A stretch of DNA of 64,000 nt from Gnetum montanum (taxonomy: Eukaryota > Streptophyta > Gnetopsida > Gnetales > Gnetaceae): assembly GCA_015680685.1 (NCBI GenBank), contig MNCI01021000.1:887-64886 (forward strand). Reading direction: 5' to 3'. This document shows, one piece after another, positions 23,180 through 34,184 of the stretch; the stretch's first letter is position 1; each line of letters opens with the position of its first letter. A program made the translations under genes and the position numbers. Below the pieces are notes generated by a model. The model was not told where the DNA came from. It saw only the letters and a list, made by a program, of their open reading frames with translations, and searched no databases.

Positions 23180-24190
23180 AAAGCGCTTCTCTTGCAGGTT
23201 GCAGGAAGATCGACTGCCGCCTGCAGCACCTTCTGTTCGGTCTCCCGCCGCTGCTGGTTTTCACCCTTCCCTCAGCAGCACCAGAAGGTGAAGCGCCCGC
23301 GGTTTTCTATTTTGCTGCTGTCTGTAGCCCTGGCCGCCATCTATTCGGCCACCACCTCTGCAACATCACCGTCCTCGTCGCTGCCGTTGCTGTCCGTTTC
23401 TCCACCCGCTGCTGTTTTTCTCCACCACCGCCCGTGCCCATAGCAACGCCAACCCTGTCGGTGTTGTTTGCCCTGCGTGGCCTGCTTGCTGCGCTGCCGT
23501 TGCTGGTTCACCCGCCGCTGCTCCCGCTGACGCCATCTGTCTGCTGCGTTACTGCTCCACGCGTTCTCTACTGCCGCCCCTGCTGTTCCCTCTGCCGACG
23601 CTATTTCTGTGCTCCTACGTTCACCGCATCTGCCACTCCTGTGCTACTGCGTCACTGCCTGACGCCGCATTGACGCCGGGTTGCTGATTCTGCTGTTCCT
23701 ATCCTCCGTGCTGTCGTGTTTTTTCCTACCCTTACTGCGTTACTGTTCTGTCCTGCCGCTTTGCTGTCCCGTATCTACTGCATCGCCGTGCTGTCTCTCC
23801 CACGTGGCCCGCCGCGCTGTCTCCGCTACCACCACGCATCGCTGACTCCCGCGCTGCCTACCACCATGCTATTTTCTGCTGCTGCCGCCGCCGATTTTCC
23901 TTCTCTACCCCGACCGCACGCGAAATAGCGACCTATTACTGCCTCCTCCGCTGCCGCGTTGCGTGTGTTGCTGTTTCTGCTGTGCATCCCCCGCACTGCT
24001 GCACGTGGCCTCTGCGCTCGCCACCACCCTCTGTGCTCCCATCGCTGACGTTGTGCTGCCTTTGCCGCGTCACTATTTTCTGCTTGCCGCACCTTGCTTT
24101 GCTGTCGCTGCCCCTCTATTTGGCCTGCTGCCGCATTCCTACTCCCGTTGCCTGCCCCGTCGCTCGCCACTCCGCTTGCATCTGCAACAG
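23180..24190. repeat. GC-rich, CTG/GCC-rich transcribed part of the LTR
   Basis: Low-complexity sequence built from CTGCTG, GCCGCC and similar words. Several overlapping frames on both strands stay open (for example 23173-23673 plus and 23826-24170 minus), but they read as Ala/Leu/Pro/Cys-rich with no domain. I treat them as chance frames caused by base composition. Confidence 0.6.
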
Positions 24191-24454
24191 CGGGACATAT
24201 AAAATTTGAATATTTGAATTATTCATCATTTTGCAAATTGCCCAAATTATTTTAAGTTTCCAACATCAAATCTAAGCTTTTATTTGTTTTATTTTGTTTT
24301 AAATATTGTTATTAAAAGTTCTGTCACATTGCCTTTTCCAGCTGAGACTATTCCCGGGTTTCCGTACCTATACGGGAGGCGCCCTAGGTGATAGTCTCCT
24401 AAAACGAGTTTTCACAGGTGTTCGCGTGTCCAAAATTTACGCATCAACACCTTT

Positions 24455-24472
24455 TTGGCGCTAGAAGGAGGG
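24455..24472 (+). promoter_or_regulatory. Primer-binding site
   Basis: TTGGCGCTAGAAGGAGGG lies five bases after the LTR end. Only about 20-200 bases of possible internal sequence follow before the resistance-gene fragment, so the element it served is essentially gone. Confidence 0.75.
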
Positions 24473-24723
24473 CAGTTTCTCAACCTTTTCTATGAAACAA
24501 AAATGCACAAATCAATTTGAAAAACAGATCGAACTAACCTCTAGCCATTGATGCCATTGATGCCTGAATGTTCTGGATCTTCTTTCACACGGGCGCTCTG
24601 CGGTGATGGTGTATGCAGACTGTAAGCGACTGTGAAAGGGACCTGAACTGCTACACTAAAATTGATTCCCATGCCTTGTTCTCCGATCAAGAACCCAAAA
24701 GGCTCGGAATCAGTTACCATTTA

Positions 24724-25593
24724 TTAGAAAAATATGAGACCATTACCAGATAACAATGAATCGATTGCCACCGATGGATAGCAACGAAAACTGTCATGTT
24801 GTTGTCCAAAGCTATCACAATAGAAAGTTGAATCGTTTTTAGAACTTTCCATGTTTACGTAGGAGGCATGTTTCCACTTTCCATGTTTACGTAGGAGGCA
24901 TGTTTCCACAATTGTTACATTTCATACTTATTATTAGGGCTTAGAGACTTGTATACATGTTGGAGGAGTCTTGTTTTACCACTCCCTCCAATGCCAACAA
25001 CAGCCACTACTTTATCTTCTTCAATCAATGATACAATCTCAGCTACCCTATAGTCCATATCTGCAGAAGCAGATTCTTCAAGGATAATTTCAGACTTTTT
25101 CCATGAATTTGTATCACAAAAAGAATCAGAGACCTTGAAATTTTTAATAGCTATTCCACGCAAAGGCAACAGTACTCCTATCCTTGCTTCTAAGCTATTG
25201 AAAGTTTTGATTTATCCTTCTCATTTCGGAACACGGGCTACTTAATTCACTATATGACATTGCTTTCTCAAAATACTTTGCAAATAAACCCTTAAATGAT
25301 CCCAAACTAAAATATGAGGAAGAACGGATGATGCTTGAACCTGACAATCTAAGGGCTGCATATATTTCTACAGCATCCTCTGCATCCAGGGCTGCATCTT
25401 GCAAATCCAAAGCTTGATAGAGCTGGACTCAGTGTTTCCAAAATCGTCTGTCAGCATCCATGAACAAAGCTTGCAGTTCAATCAGCTTCTGCTAGAGCCA
25501 CGGAACGTCATCACCGAGAGAGGCTACTTCCCCGATTTTCTAAACTGCCATTCTCACCGCAGTTGCAGCCACAGAAGTTCCGAAGTCTGCCAT
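24724..25593 (-). pseudogene. CC-NB-ARC disease-resistance gene fragment
   Basis: On the minus strand an ATG at 25593 opens MADFGTSVAATAVRMAV, typical of the N-terminus of plant coiled-coil NLR immune receptors. Further parts read QKLIELQALFMDADRRFW and ALDAEDAVEIYAAL, the EDA-like start of the Rx-type coiled coil. A P-loop follows at about 25.0 kb (VVGIGGSGKTRLLQHVY). Stops interrupt the coiled coil three times, there is a frameshift near 25197, and the frame ends shortly after the P-loop. The rest of NB-ARC and the leucine-rich repeats are absent. It cannot act as a receptor. The 3' side abuts LTR-derived sequence. Confidence 0.8.
24844..24907. repeat. Perfect 32-bp tandem duplication
   Basis: Units 24844-24875 and 24876-24907 are identical, each starting ACTTTCCATGTTTACG and ending GGCATGTTTCC. 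They lie just downstream (in coding sense) of the P-loop fragment, where NLR homology ends. Confidence 0.85.
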
Positions 25594-26902
25594 CACCAGA
25601 AACTCCAACACCACACCACAACAGAAGCAAGGTCAACAAATGAATATCAACAGCAAATGGATTGGTAGATGGTAGATTGAAAGCTTTTCGCCAAGTGAAT
25701 ACTTATTTTCCTTTAATACAATAGGCATTTATACAAAGATACACAATTCCATAGACTTGTCTCGCCATCATTTTTCTCTTGTTTTTAAGAAATCTTTTGC
25801 AGTTTTGCAGTTGTTGCACCGTCGTAGGTAACTCACTTTGATTGAATAGCTAAAGTAAATTACAATGATCAATGATACCCTTTGTGTTCATTTTTTATGA
25901 AAAAATTCCAAGATTCCCTGTCACATGAACAGGCAAAAAAAATAAAAAAGATCTGCCACGTAACCTACGAGTATTGGTGAGGCCCGCTGCACTGAACTTT
26001 AGCAAAATTTCCACGACTTCGCGTTAGGATGAGTGATTATAAATCCAGATTCTTTGCACACCGCTATGTTCAAATTTATGCAAAATCACGTAACTTGACT
26101 GTTGACCATTAAATTGCTGAGGCCCACTGAGTTAGGTTTTCTGCAAAATGTACTAGATTCACTCTCGTGGGTGAAATCAAAAATTAAAGGCCAGGTAATC
26201 CTACCACTAGTTTTTTATTTTTTTATTAATATAGATTCACCTAGTATGATCAAAACTGGCAATTGGATATGGTGGGGACCAATTGCTTAATTTTATTGTA
26301 AAATTTTCATGGTTCCAATGTTGCCTATAGTTTTATATCCATGCAACCTCGGTGGTTGTCCTTCAATAAATGCTTTTAAAAATGGGTACATAGGTAAGTT
26401 GAAATAAATAAATCTCGTTGCTTGTAATGTTATTGCTCAGGCGGCTTCTAATGCATGGTCATTGATAGACATCCTAAGATATTTATATACTAGGATATTT
26501 ATATATTAGTCCAAGTTCTGACATGCTAACATAATGCTAGTAGGAAAGAAAAAAAAAAGTAGGATGCACAAACTTGAGCTTCTTATGCTTACCTATCATC
26601 ATAATGCTTTATAATCACCAAAACCTATAGTGGTTACTTTTATGGCCAGCCATTATTATCTTAGCTTTGTCATAGTAAAATGGGGCCAACAACATGAATT
26701 CTTTTTCCATTCACTTATATGAAGAGCTATATCTTTTTCTATTTTTTATTCTCTTGAATCCTATTTCTTTATCTATTTTTTAAAGATCATTTTGAATTTT
26801 TTTGTTCTATTTTTTTTTTAATTTTCTTTTCCCTATCTTTAATAGAACAAAAATGTAGCAACCTTTTTTTATAAGCTCATTATCTGATTTTCTTTAAGTA
26901 TC
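25594..26902. other. Spacer between NLR fragment and LTR element
   Basis: Mostly AT-rich. The sequence just upstream of the NLR start could hold its old promoter, but no clear box is seen. ATATTTATATACTAGGATATTTATATATTAG near 26480 is a short direct repeat, described here and not a gene. Confidence 0.4.
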
Positions 26903-26907
26903 CCTAA
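26903..26907. repeat. Target-site duplication CCTAA, left copy
   Basis: CCTAA directly precedes the LTR start TGATGAG. The same five bases directly follow the other LTR at 34180-34184, as expected for Ty3/gypsy integration. Confidence 0.85.
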
Positions 26908-27753
26908 TGATGAGTGGCAGGTATCCCTACACTCAACCATACGAATATAAGCATCGCACACACGATTCGGTCGAACTCCACAGACTAAATGCCTACACGC
27001 CACAAGGAACACTTGGGGTTAATTAATAGTTGTCTTCCCAGACTTGCTTGTATGTGTCATGGTGTATGGTTAAGCAAGTCTGAGGTATATGATTTTTATG
27101 GTCTTTTATGTTTTTCTCCTATGCTAAGAGGCAAAGGGTTGAGGAACTAACTAACTCTAACTAATGCACTAAGTCCTAGCGTCAGCATCCATTCCCACTT
27201 GTCGTACACACCCTGAACTATGCAACTGTGGTTACCAAATACTAATCGTTACTGGGATCACCACACGTAACACACGTGCTCGAAGTGGTTGTACTGAGGC
27301 ACTTAACTAACCTAAGTGTGATAAGCATCCATTCCTTACCTAACCGTACACATCCTTGAATGCTCGTAACCAAGTCGTATGTATCCCATGTTCTAGGAGT
27401 TGAGGCTGAGAGAGCCTAATTGCGATGAGTAGCCGATTCCTTGATTAGCTGTACACATTTTTCAATGCTCGTAATCAAGTCATACTCATACTACGCTAAC
27501 AACAGGTAATAAATGACATGTAAGAAATAACATATAATAAAACCTATCCATGCACTGCAAGGTTTATCCACAAATCTCGTCTTTATTGTCGTACACAACT
27601 TGCGTTCAGGTACAAAGCTGCTTGAATAAAGATTTGTTCACTTGGGGACTCCTACTGCAGGCACATGGAAATTAATCTATCTCTGGGGTGATCAATCCAC
27701 GAGAGCTTCGCTACTTTATGCCTATGATATCAAATAAGGGGAGTGCTGCCTCT

Positions 27754-27762
27754 TATTTATAG
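27754..27762 (-). promoter_or_regulatory. TATA-type box of the 3' LTR
   Basis: The minus strand reads CTATAAATAAGAGG. The identical box is in the partner LTR (34072-34080) and in an old LTR end at 56039-56047. Confidence 0.55.
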
Positions 27763-27778
27763 ATATGGCGGTGGACCA

Positions 27779-27866
27779 CAATATCGCGTACGTGATATTG
27801 CAGGGGATAATGCGATATCGCGTATGCGATATCACGATGGCCGCGATATCGCGTATGCAATATCGT
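27779..27866. repeat. GCGATATCGC palindromic motif cluster, 3' LTR
   Basis: Six or so copies of CGATATCG, AATATCG or GATATTG lie within 90 bases, several joined as GCGATATCGCGTATGCGATATC. The core CGCGATATCGCG is a perfect palindrome. The partner LTR holds the same cluster at 34095-34170. Confidence 0.75.
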
Positions 27867-27875
27867 GTCCCATCA

Positions 27876-27890
27876 TACCCCCATGACTAA
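27876..27890 (-). promoter_or_regulatory. Polypurine tract
   Basis: The minus strand reads TAGTCATGGGGGTA directly before the LTR start TGATGGGACACG. The short G run is a modest but correctly placed plus-strand primer. A second copy lies at 28467-28482. Confidence 0.6.
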
Positions 27891-29979
27891 ATGAAAACTC
27901 ATCCTCGAGTTCATTACAATGATATCGAGTAGGTATGGAATTATTGAGGGAATGGAACTAATGGGATGACATGTGAACAGATCATTATTACAAGACTTGA
28001 CAAAATTGGTGTTCATAACAACAAGGGTGAACACTTTATTACATTGACATCAGGCCACATGTGGCAGCTGGAGAGAAAAGAGAAGAGAGAAGAGAAGAGA
28101 AGAAGAGAGAAGAAGTCTTGTTGTTGCCAATGCCCAGATTGCGCCTTTCATTGTCCGTCCATAAGCGCATCATCAATCTTACTCCTTGCATAGCTACTTT
28201 CAACATTGCTCCATTCCAAGTGTCTCCTCTAGATCCAGTTTGTTGTTGCATGATCGCCATCTGCACATACAACACTGTCTTATATTAGAAAGGGTAAATG
28301 AATTTCAATGTGGTTATACCTTGCTGTGGTGTAAGTCCATTGGCTAGGTTGTGGTATGGCTGATACAGATCTGGGAATATATAAATGATGACTATTGAAG
28401 GTGTAGGGGTTAGGAAGAAAATCGAAAATATTCGGGGCTAGGAGAAAATCGAAAAAATCAGGCCCCGTACCCCCATGACTAATTGCAAACCTTCAGTGAC
28501 GATAGAATGGAGAAAGAAAAGGAGTAAGGAGAGAGATAAAAATTGACAACTAGGACAACGATAAAAGAGATGTCAAGATGGAAATGAACAAAATAAAATT
28601 AATTGCAAAATGTTAAGGGAAAGAAGTTAACTAATGCACCAAATAGGAATGTCAGTAGGTCCTCCCCAAAGCAGGCTCATGCCCTTAGTGCCTTGACAAA
28701 CCCACATTCAAAGAGTCTGTAGGCTCTGGAAATGTCCTTTGGAACAAGATTTAAAGTCTTAACTGTGAGAATTTACCAAAAAGAAAACAAGGTATGTACT
28801 AAAATATACACTAATGAGACAACCGGAAATGAGGTGAACAGTGGAGAGAAGGGTGGAGAGAAGAGGATGGAATGGAATCCCAAGAACAAGATGGTGTACA
28901 GCCCCTTGTATGTTTCATGATTAATGTGACTTGGCAAATCTCATTCCAACTCTAGCCTCAAACCTACCACATCTAGTGACTTCGCCACTTGGCCAAACCA
29001 TCCACTGGAGTAACAAGAATGCATCTCTAGAAGCTACCACCATTCCGACGAAATAAGGGAGAGAATGGGAAGCGAGAAGGGCCTTAGTTAGAGGGAACAC
29101 TTTGGTTCCATAACGAGTGCTTGTAGCCCAAAATTATTTCGTCTAAGAGGTGTGCTTTGAATCCTCACTTTGGTTTTTTTTTTTGTGTTTTGTATTTTTA
29201 TGCGTGATAACCACACCATGCAAAGACTTCTTATTTTTATTGTCTCAGCTTCCGAAAAGTGGGTAACATCAAAACAGTAAGAAAACTCAAGAAGAAAACA
29301 TCCAAGTACCCAAGCAAATGGCCAACACAAATGCATTAACTTCCCTTGAAGTCACACCCTTTTCAAACCTTGAGTCCTTCCTTAGTTTGAGAAGTACCCA
29401 ATCATTGATTTGTTAAAGTTCTTATTAGAAAGGAAACTGTACATTTCCAAACCAAGAGAAACCATAGACTTGGGTGGATGAATGGATGAAGTGGACTCAT
29501 TACCTGTCATATCAAAAGAACAGACCTTAGTGTCAACATTGTAACTTTAAGGTAAAAACCAAACATTAGCAATCAATGAAAAACAGTTCATACCATCGTT
29601 TTGAGCACTTATTGGGTGACGAACTTACATGGTGGATGGCACACACACACACACAATGGAAAAGTACAATGATGTTGTAAAAAAAAACAAGAAAAGTTAA
29701 AGAAATTTGTAAAACAAAAATGTGTAAAACAAAAACTTAAAAAGAACTGAGGGCCCCATACGATTAGCATATGTGGCCATCTCTACCATGATTGAATTGT
29801 AAGGGAGAGATCCGAAATAATGAGCGTCTGTTTGAATTTCTTAAAAGTGCCGAACTTCTCCCCGCTGATGTTCTTAGGTTGAGGGATGGAAGTTGGTGAT
29901 GCTCATATTCCAATGTATCTATGCCTATATTGTTAGCATGAGTTGTCTCCTCAGTTGGTTCCATGCATATTTGTTTGCT
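27891..29979 (-). other. Non-coding internal region of the gag-protease element
   Basis: No pol domain is seen in any frame. The region holds a purine-rich tract GAGAAAAGAGAAGAGAG... at 28073-28117, a (CA)8 run at 29641-29656, a second polypurine-like copy at 28467-28482, and AT-rich sequence. A stretch near 28308-28330 repeats GTGGTTATACCTTGCTGTGGTG from gag (31070). Confidence 0.5.
28467..28482 (-). promoter_or_regulatory. Second copy of the polypurine-tract sequence
   Basis: GTACCCCCATGACTAA on the plus strand repeats TACCCCCATGACTAA found next to the LTR at 27876. It lies about 590 bases inside the element and is preceded by a GAAAATCGAAAAA-type tract. Confidence 0.45.
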
Positions 29980-32900
29980 CCTTCAAGTAGCTATCAACCA
30001 CGGGGTGTCTACTACTGGTTGTGTGGTTGCTACATACAAGCATCTTTGTTTCACAGTCTCAAGGGCACACCTGTTATATGGAGACATTTCCTCCATCTCA
30101 TCACCTGATGAATCACTGTATGTGATGCATGGAACTTTGTTCTTCTTGATCTTTCCATAAATGTTTATCTTAGAAATTTGCAAGGAAAGATCACGGATCC
30201 CTAGGTATGCATCTACTATACTTAGCCATGGTCTTCCCATTATAATTGGGAATCCCCCTTCGTTGTTAACCTCAATCACCAGGAAATCGGCTGGGTATGA
30301 CCACCCACACATAGTCGTGATAATGTCCTCCACCAATCTTAAGGGAATGGTGATGGACTAGTTAGCCAGCTCCAGTTGGATGTTGCTCTTCTTAAGTTGG
30401 GGTAGGTTCCAGACTTGATACATTTTTCGTGATATTAAGTTGACTCCAGAACTTGAGTCAAGAAGAGCTCGATGTGGTGCATTTCCAGTGATTTGTAAAT
30501 GAATTAAGGGGCTTCCAAGGTCATATAGTTTCCTAGGAAGGTGGCCCACCTTGATCCAGTCAGTTACGGTATGTGTCAACATAACCGTATGCGTACTCGG
30601 TTGTTGGACTGAAGGGTACTCCGAAGGGTTAGTTGTTAAAGGCCTATACATGTACTCAACTGCTTGTTGTTGCAAGAGTTTGTCTAGGCTTCTGGTTCTA
30701 AAGAAGGATCTCTTCTTGGTATAATTGTTAGAACCAGCACCTGGTTGGATATTTACATGCTAAATATTTATAGATCTCGCGGCGTTACATTGCTGCGGTT
30801 GAGTAGGTAGTTCCCCTTGCATTGTTGGAATAGGTTGTATGGGAACTACAGGTGGAAGAGGTGTGGACAGAGTTAGAGGATGGGATGAATGTGAGATGTC
30901 TCCCGAAGGAGAAGGAGTCCTCATGAAGTACTCCAGAACTTGGTAGTGACATTGGGGAGTAGTGTGACCTATAGAGTCACCTAGAGAAACCGGCTGCTGC
31001 ACATAATAACCATAAATATTGGGCTTCCGGTAAGGGTACTGTTGTGTTGGTGGTGGCATCCCCCATGACTGTGGTTATACCTTGCTGTGGTGGAGTTCCA
31101 CTTGGATAATACGTTAGTGGTTGGTGGAACTGGCTTGGGTTACCTTGTGGATAAGGTAACCTTTGGGGTGTTTGCCATTGATTAAGTCTTGGATTTAGCA
31201 TATACACCCTGGACTCCTGCAGATGTGAGATAACTAGGCAACATCCCTTAGGATGATCGTAGTAGCAGACCTCACATCCACTATCATCGTCTGTGTCAGA
31301 ATTCACAGCCTCATCAGAGATAGGAATTTTCCCCTTACCCTTGTTATGTGCAGGGCTTAAATTTCTCCACTTTGTTTTACCTCTGTCACTACTTTGTTCT
31401 TCCTTAGACTCTTCTACAATTTTTAAGACTTTTTCAATTCTTGAGTCTAAGGAACCCCACATTTGGTCTACCTTGGTCGATACCTCAGTCGTTAATTTTT
31501 GGATTGGCAAGGTTTTCTGATTCACCAACTCTTCGAGTGGTGACTCATCCTCGTCATCACAAAATTTCACTCCCTTCTTGCGAAGGGAGGGGTCACAGTT
31601 GTATTCTTCCACACTTTCCCTCTTACATAGTTCACCCTCTTCTTTTGCTACTTGTTCCAACAAACTTTGTACTTCATGGGCTCTAAGTTGTGACAGCCTT
31701 CCTTGGGCATAAGTCCCAAGAGTTTGTTTCATTTCGTGCCTTAGCCCATCCATGATGTGACGAAGTTGATCCTACTATGCGTACCCATGGCCCAGGCAAC
31801 GCTGTAGCAATGTATAGTAGCAAGCCATGGCAGCATCCAAGGGTTCATAAGCACCTTGTTTCCAGCCTTGGATCTTCTTACGCAAATTGGACACTCTAGA
31901 GTACGTTTGATATTTGTTGTTGAAAAGTACAAGCATCGTACTCGACCTCCTGATGGTTTTCGGTTCTAAGGACCAGTACTAGCTCTCTGCTTCTTTGGTG
32001 AGTGTCCTTGGAAACAACTTAAGCTTCTGCCACTTATTATCTATATTCTGCAAGGCACAGGCATCATGGAATGCCTGTAAATGATGTTGTGGATCAGCAT
32101 TGTATCCTCCTTCAAAACGTGGGATATTATTTATATCCAAATGCTTGATCCGACTGTCTTTTAAGTGCCTTGTGGGAATCCTAACGGCCTCAGTAATGTC
32201 AAGCATGCTTCGGGTTACGAGTAGGGGTTCACCATGATCGTTTCTGTCATGACATCTATGATGTCTGTGTGGTTCCCTACTCTCCCTACGTCCTTGCCCT
32301 CCTCCTATCTCTCGACCTTCCTATTGAGGTCTCTCATCTTCCCTACTTTTACCCTCACCATTATGTTCATGATGGCTACGCCCAGATATGGAAGGAGAGT
32401 GTGAGTGGTGAGATGAAGGAGAAGAGGAAGGGGAGCCATCACCATGGTGATGTTTCTTACCTTTCCTTTGGCTGCTTCGGCCCCAATCATTATAACAATC
32501 TAAGTGTCCGTCCTTAGTGTGAGTGGTTGCTCCTTCCGTGACCTGTTGGTGTTCACGGGGATCAGAGCCCATAGCATATACAGTTGATCAAAGGCTCTGA
32601 TGCCTAACCTCTTCACTATCATGAGGAGGGGAAACATCATTTGCTACAGAACCCGTTATGAGGGGTTCCTTGTCTCCTATTTCACTAAGGACATGTGGGG
32701 CCTTGCCCTTCGACAATGTGTGTTGACTCTCCTACCTTGCATCCCTTCTACGTTGCGCATCTATGGGATGATAATCCCTCATATCAAAGTCCTCAGCAAC
32801 ATATTCAGCGAATAGTTCCTACATGCCAATCTATGACAAGGCATGGAAGAGCATGTTTGGGACTGATCGATCCGAGGGTAACACGATGTTACCTTGCAGG

Positions 32901-33082
32901 TCTCTCCATCTCAGTTGTTCATCTTGATGGAGGATAAAAGTAAAGTTTGGAATATACTCATCAGGATGAGTATAAACTATCTTGTACTATTTAGGACTTG
33001 GCTGGTTTAGGTTATGTGTTGTATGTTTCCGACTGTCTTCAGTGTTAGTCCCAGGTGAGTTAACTTTGTGAGAAGAAGTCAT
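29980..33082 (-). pseudogene. Gag and aspartic protease of the 7.3-kb element
   Basis: On the minus strand an ATG at 33082 starts MTSSHKVNSPGTN. A charged, Ser/His-rich region follows (32.57-32.3 kb). Capsid-like sequence starts at 32.2 kb (DINNIPRFEGGYNADPQHHL, then KLKLFPRTL). A coiled, acidic region lies at 31.75-31.3 kb, and a Cys/His cluster at about 31.27 kb reads CEVCYYDHPKGC. Protease follows near 30.45 kb (ALLDSSSGVNLISRKMY) and continues as FPIIMGRPWLS near 30.24 kb. The active site is Asp-Ser-Ser, not Asp-Ser/Thr-Gly. At least one stop lies between the two protease parts, and there are stops and frameshifts in gag. No RT follows. Confidence 0.8.
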
Positions 33083-33206
33083 TTTTATTGGTGTGCTGTT
33101 TTACCGTTATATAAGTTCTTATTTAACTAATTAACCCAAAGGTTCATTAAGGCTCACAACGATGTGAAGGATTTCCTTATGTTCTAATTGGTGTACAAAC
33201 ACTTAG
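33083..33206 (-). other. Leader between primer site and gag
   Basis: About 125 bases of AT-rich sequence separate the primer site from the gag ATG. No structure of note. Confidence 0.5.
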
Positions 33207-33225
33207 TCCCTAGCAATGGCGCCAA
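33207..33225 (-). promoter_or_regulatory. Primer-binding site, tRNA-Asp-like
   Basis: The minus strand reads TTGGCGCCATTGCTAGGGA directly after the LTR. It differs by three transitions from TGGCGCCGTTGCCGGGGA, which from memory is the complement of plant tRNA-Asp 3' ends used by Athila and related elements. Its position fixes the minus-strand orientation. Confidence 0.75.
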
Positions 33226-34179
33226 TGATGAGTGGCGGGTATCCCTACACTCAACCATACGAATACGAGCGTCGCACGCATGATCCGGTCGAACTCCGCA
33301 GACTAAATGCCTACACGCCGCAAGGAACACTTGGGGTTAATTAATCGTTGTCTTCCCAGGTTTGCTTGTATGTGTCACGGTGTATGGTTAAGCAAGTCTG
33401 AGGTATATTATTTTTATGGTCTTTTATGTTTTTCTTCTATGCTAAGAGGTAAAGGGTTGAGAAACTAACTAACTCTAACTAATGCACTAAGTCCTAGTGT
33501 CAGCATCCATTCCCACTTGCCATACACACCCTGAACTATGCAACTATGGCTACCAAATGCTAATCGTTACTGGGATCACCACACGTAACACATGTGCTTG
33601 AAGTGGTCGTACTGAGGCACTTAGCTAACCTAAGTGTGATAAGCATTTGTTCCTTGGCTAACCGTACACATCCTTGAATGCTTGTAACCAAGTCGTACTT
33701 ATCCCATGTTCTAGGAGTTGAGGGTGAGAGAGCCTAATCACGATGAGTAGTTGATTCCTTGATTAGCGGTACACATTCGTCAATGCTCGTAATCAAGTTA
33801 TACTCATACCGTGCTAACAACAGGTAATAAATGACATGTAAGAAATAACATATAATAAAACCTATCCATGCACTGCAAGGTTTATCCACAAAGCTTGTCT
33901 TTATTGCCGTACACAACTTACGTTTAGGTACAAAGCTGCTCGAATAAAGATTCGTTCACTTGGGGACTCCTACTGCGGGCACATGGAAATTAATCTATCT
34001 CTGGGGTGATCAATCTGCCAGAGCTTCGCTACTTTATACCTATGATATTAAATAAGGGGAGTGTCGCCTCTTATTTATAGATATGGCATTAGACCGCAAT
34101 ATTGCGTATGCGATATCGCAGGGGACAACGCGATATCGTGTACACGATATCGCGGCTCATGCGATATCGTGTCCCATCA
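33226..34179 (-). repeat. 5' LTR of the gag-protease element
   Basis: Plus-strand ends are TGATGAGTGGCGGG and TGTCCCATCA. The TATA-type box lies at 34072-34080 and the GATATCGCG cluster at 34095-34170. It keeps more CpG sites than the 3' LTR (for example GGCGGGTAT against GGCAGGTAT). Confidence 0.9.
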
Positions 34180-34184
34180 CCTAA
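34180..34184. repeat. Target-site duplication CCTAA, right copy
   Basis: The five bases directly after the LTR end CATCA match 26903-26907. Removing the element would join TCCCTAA to GCTATC. Confidence 0.85.

Larger units (their letters stand above)
22967..24449 (+). repeat. LTR of a separate family, ends TGTTGA...TCAACA
   Basis: The LTR is 1483 bases, from TGTTGAGGCC to TTTACGCATCAACA, with 6-base inverted termini. A plus-strand TATA-type box lies at 23128-23134. The middle (23.18-24.19 kb) is very GC-rich with repeated GCTGCTG-like codons, which keeps several frames open without coding signal. A primer site follows, so it reads as a 5' LTR, but its element body is missing. It is distantly related to the LTR end at 6124-6227. 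Confidence 0.75.
26908..27875 (-). repeat. 3' LTR of the gag-protease element
   Basis: Plus-strand ends are TGATGAGTGGCAGG and TGTCCCATCA, so termini carry the inverted repeat TGATG/CATCA. A minus-strand TATA-type box lies at 27754-27762. A cluster of GATATCGCG-type palindromes lies at 27779-27866, at the U3 start in coding sense. CpG sites of the partner LTR often appear here as CpA or TpG. Confidence 0.9.
26908..34179 (-). mobile_element. Complete gag-protease-only LTR retrotransposon
   Basis: A 7272-base element has two LTRs (968 and 954 bases), perfect CCTAA target duplications, a primer site and a polypurine tract, all arranged for minus-strand coding. The internal region holds gag and an aspartic protease between about 33082 and 29980, then about 2.1 kb without recognisable coding sequence. 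RT, RNase H and integrase were looked for on both strands and not seen. It is therefore non-autonomous by structure and would have needed enzymes from another element. The first 235 bases of the LTRs differ at about 14 positions by eye, so insertion is not very recent. Confidence 0.9.

Noticed and set aside
23173-24209. Several overlapping open frames (up to about 166 codons) in the GC-rich block
   Set aside because: They occur on both strands and in several frames at once, read as Ala/Leu/Pro/Cys-rich low complexity, and lie inside an LTR downstream of its TATA box. Base composition explains the lack of stops.
28073-28117. Purine-rich GAGAAAAGAGAAG tract as a polypurine primer
   Set aside because: It is purine-rich on the plus strand, whereas the element codes on the minus strand, and it does not adjoin an LTR. 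Simple repeat is the better reading.
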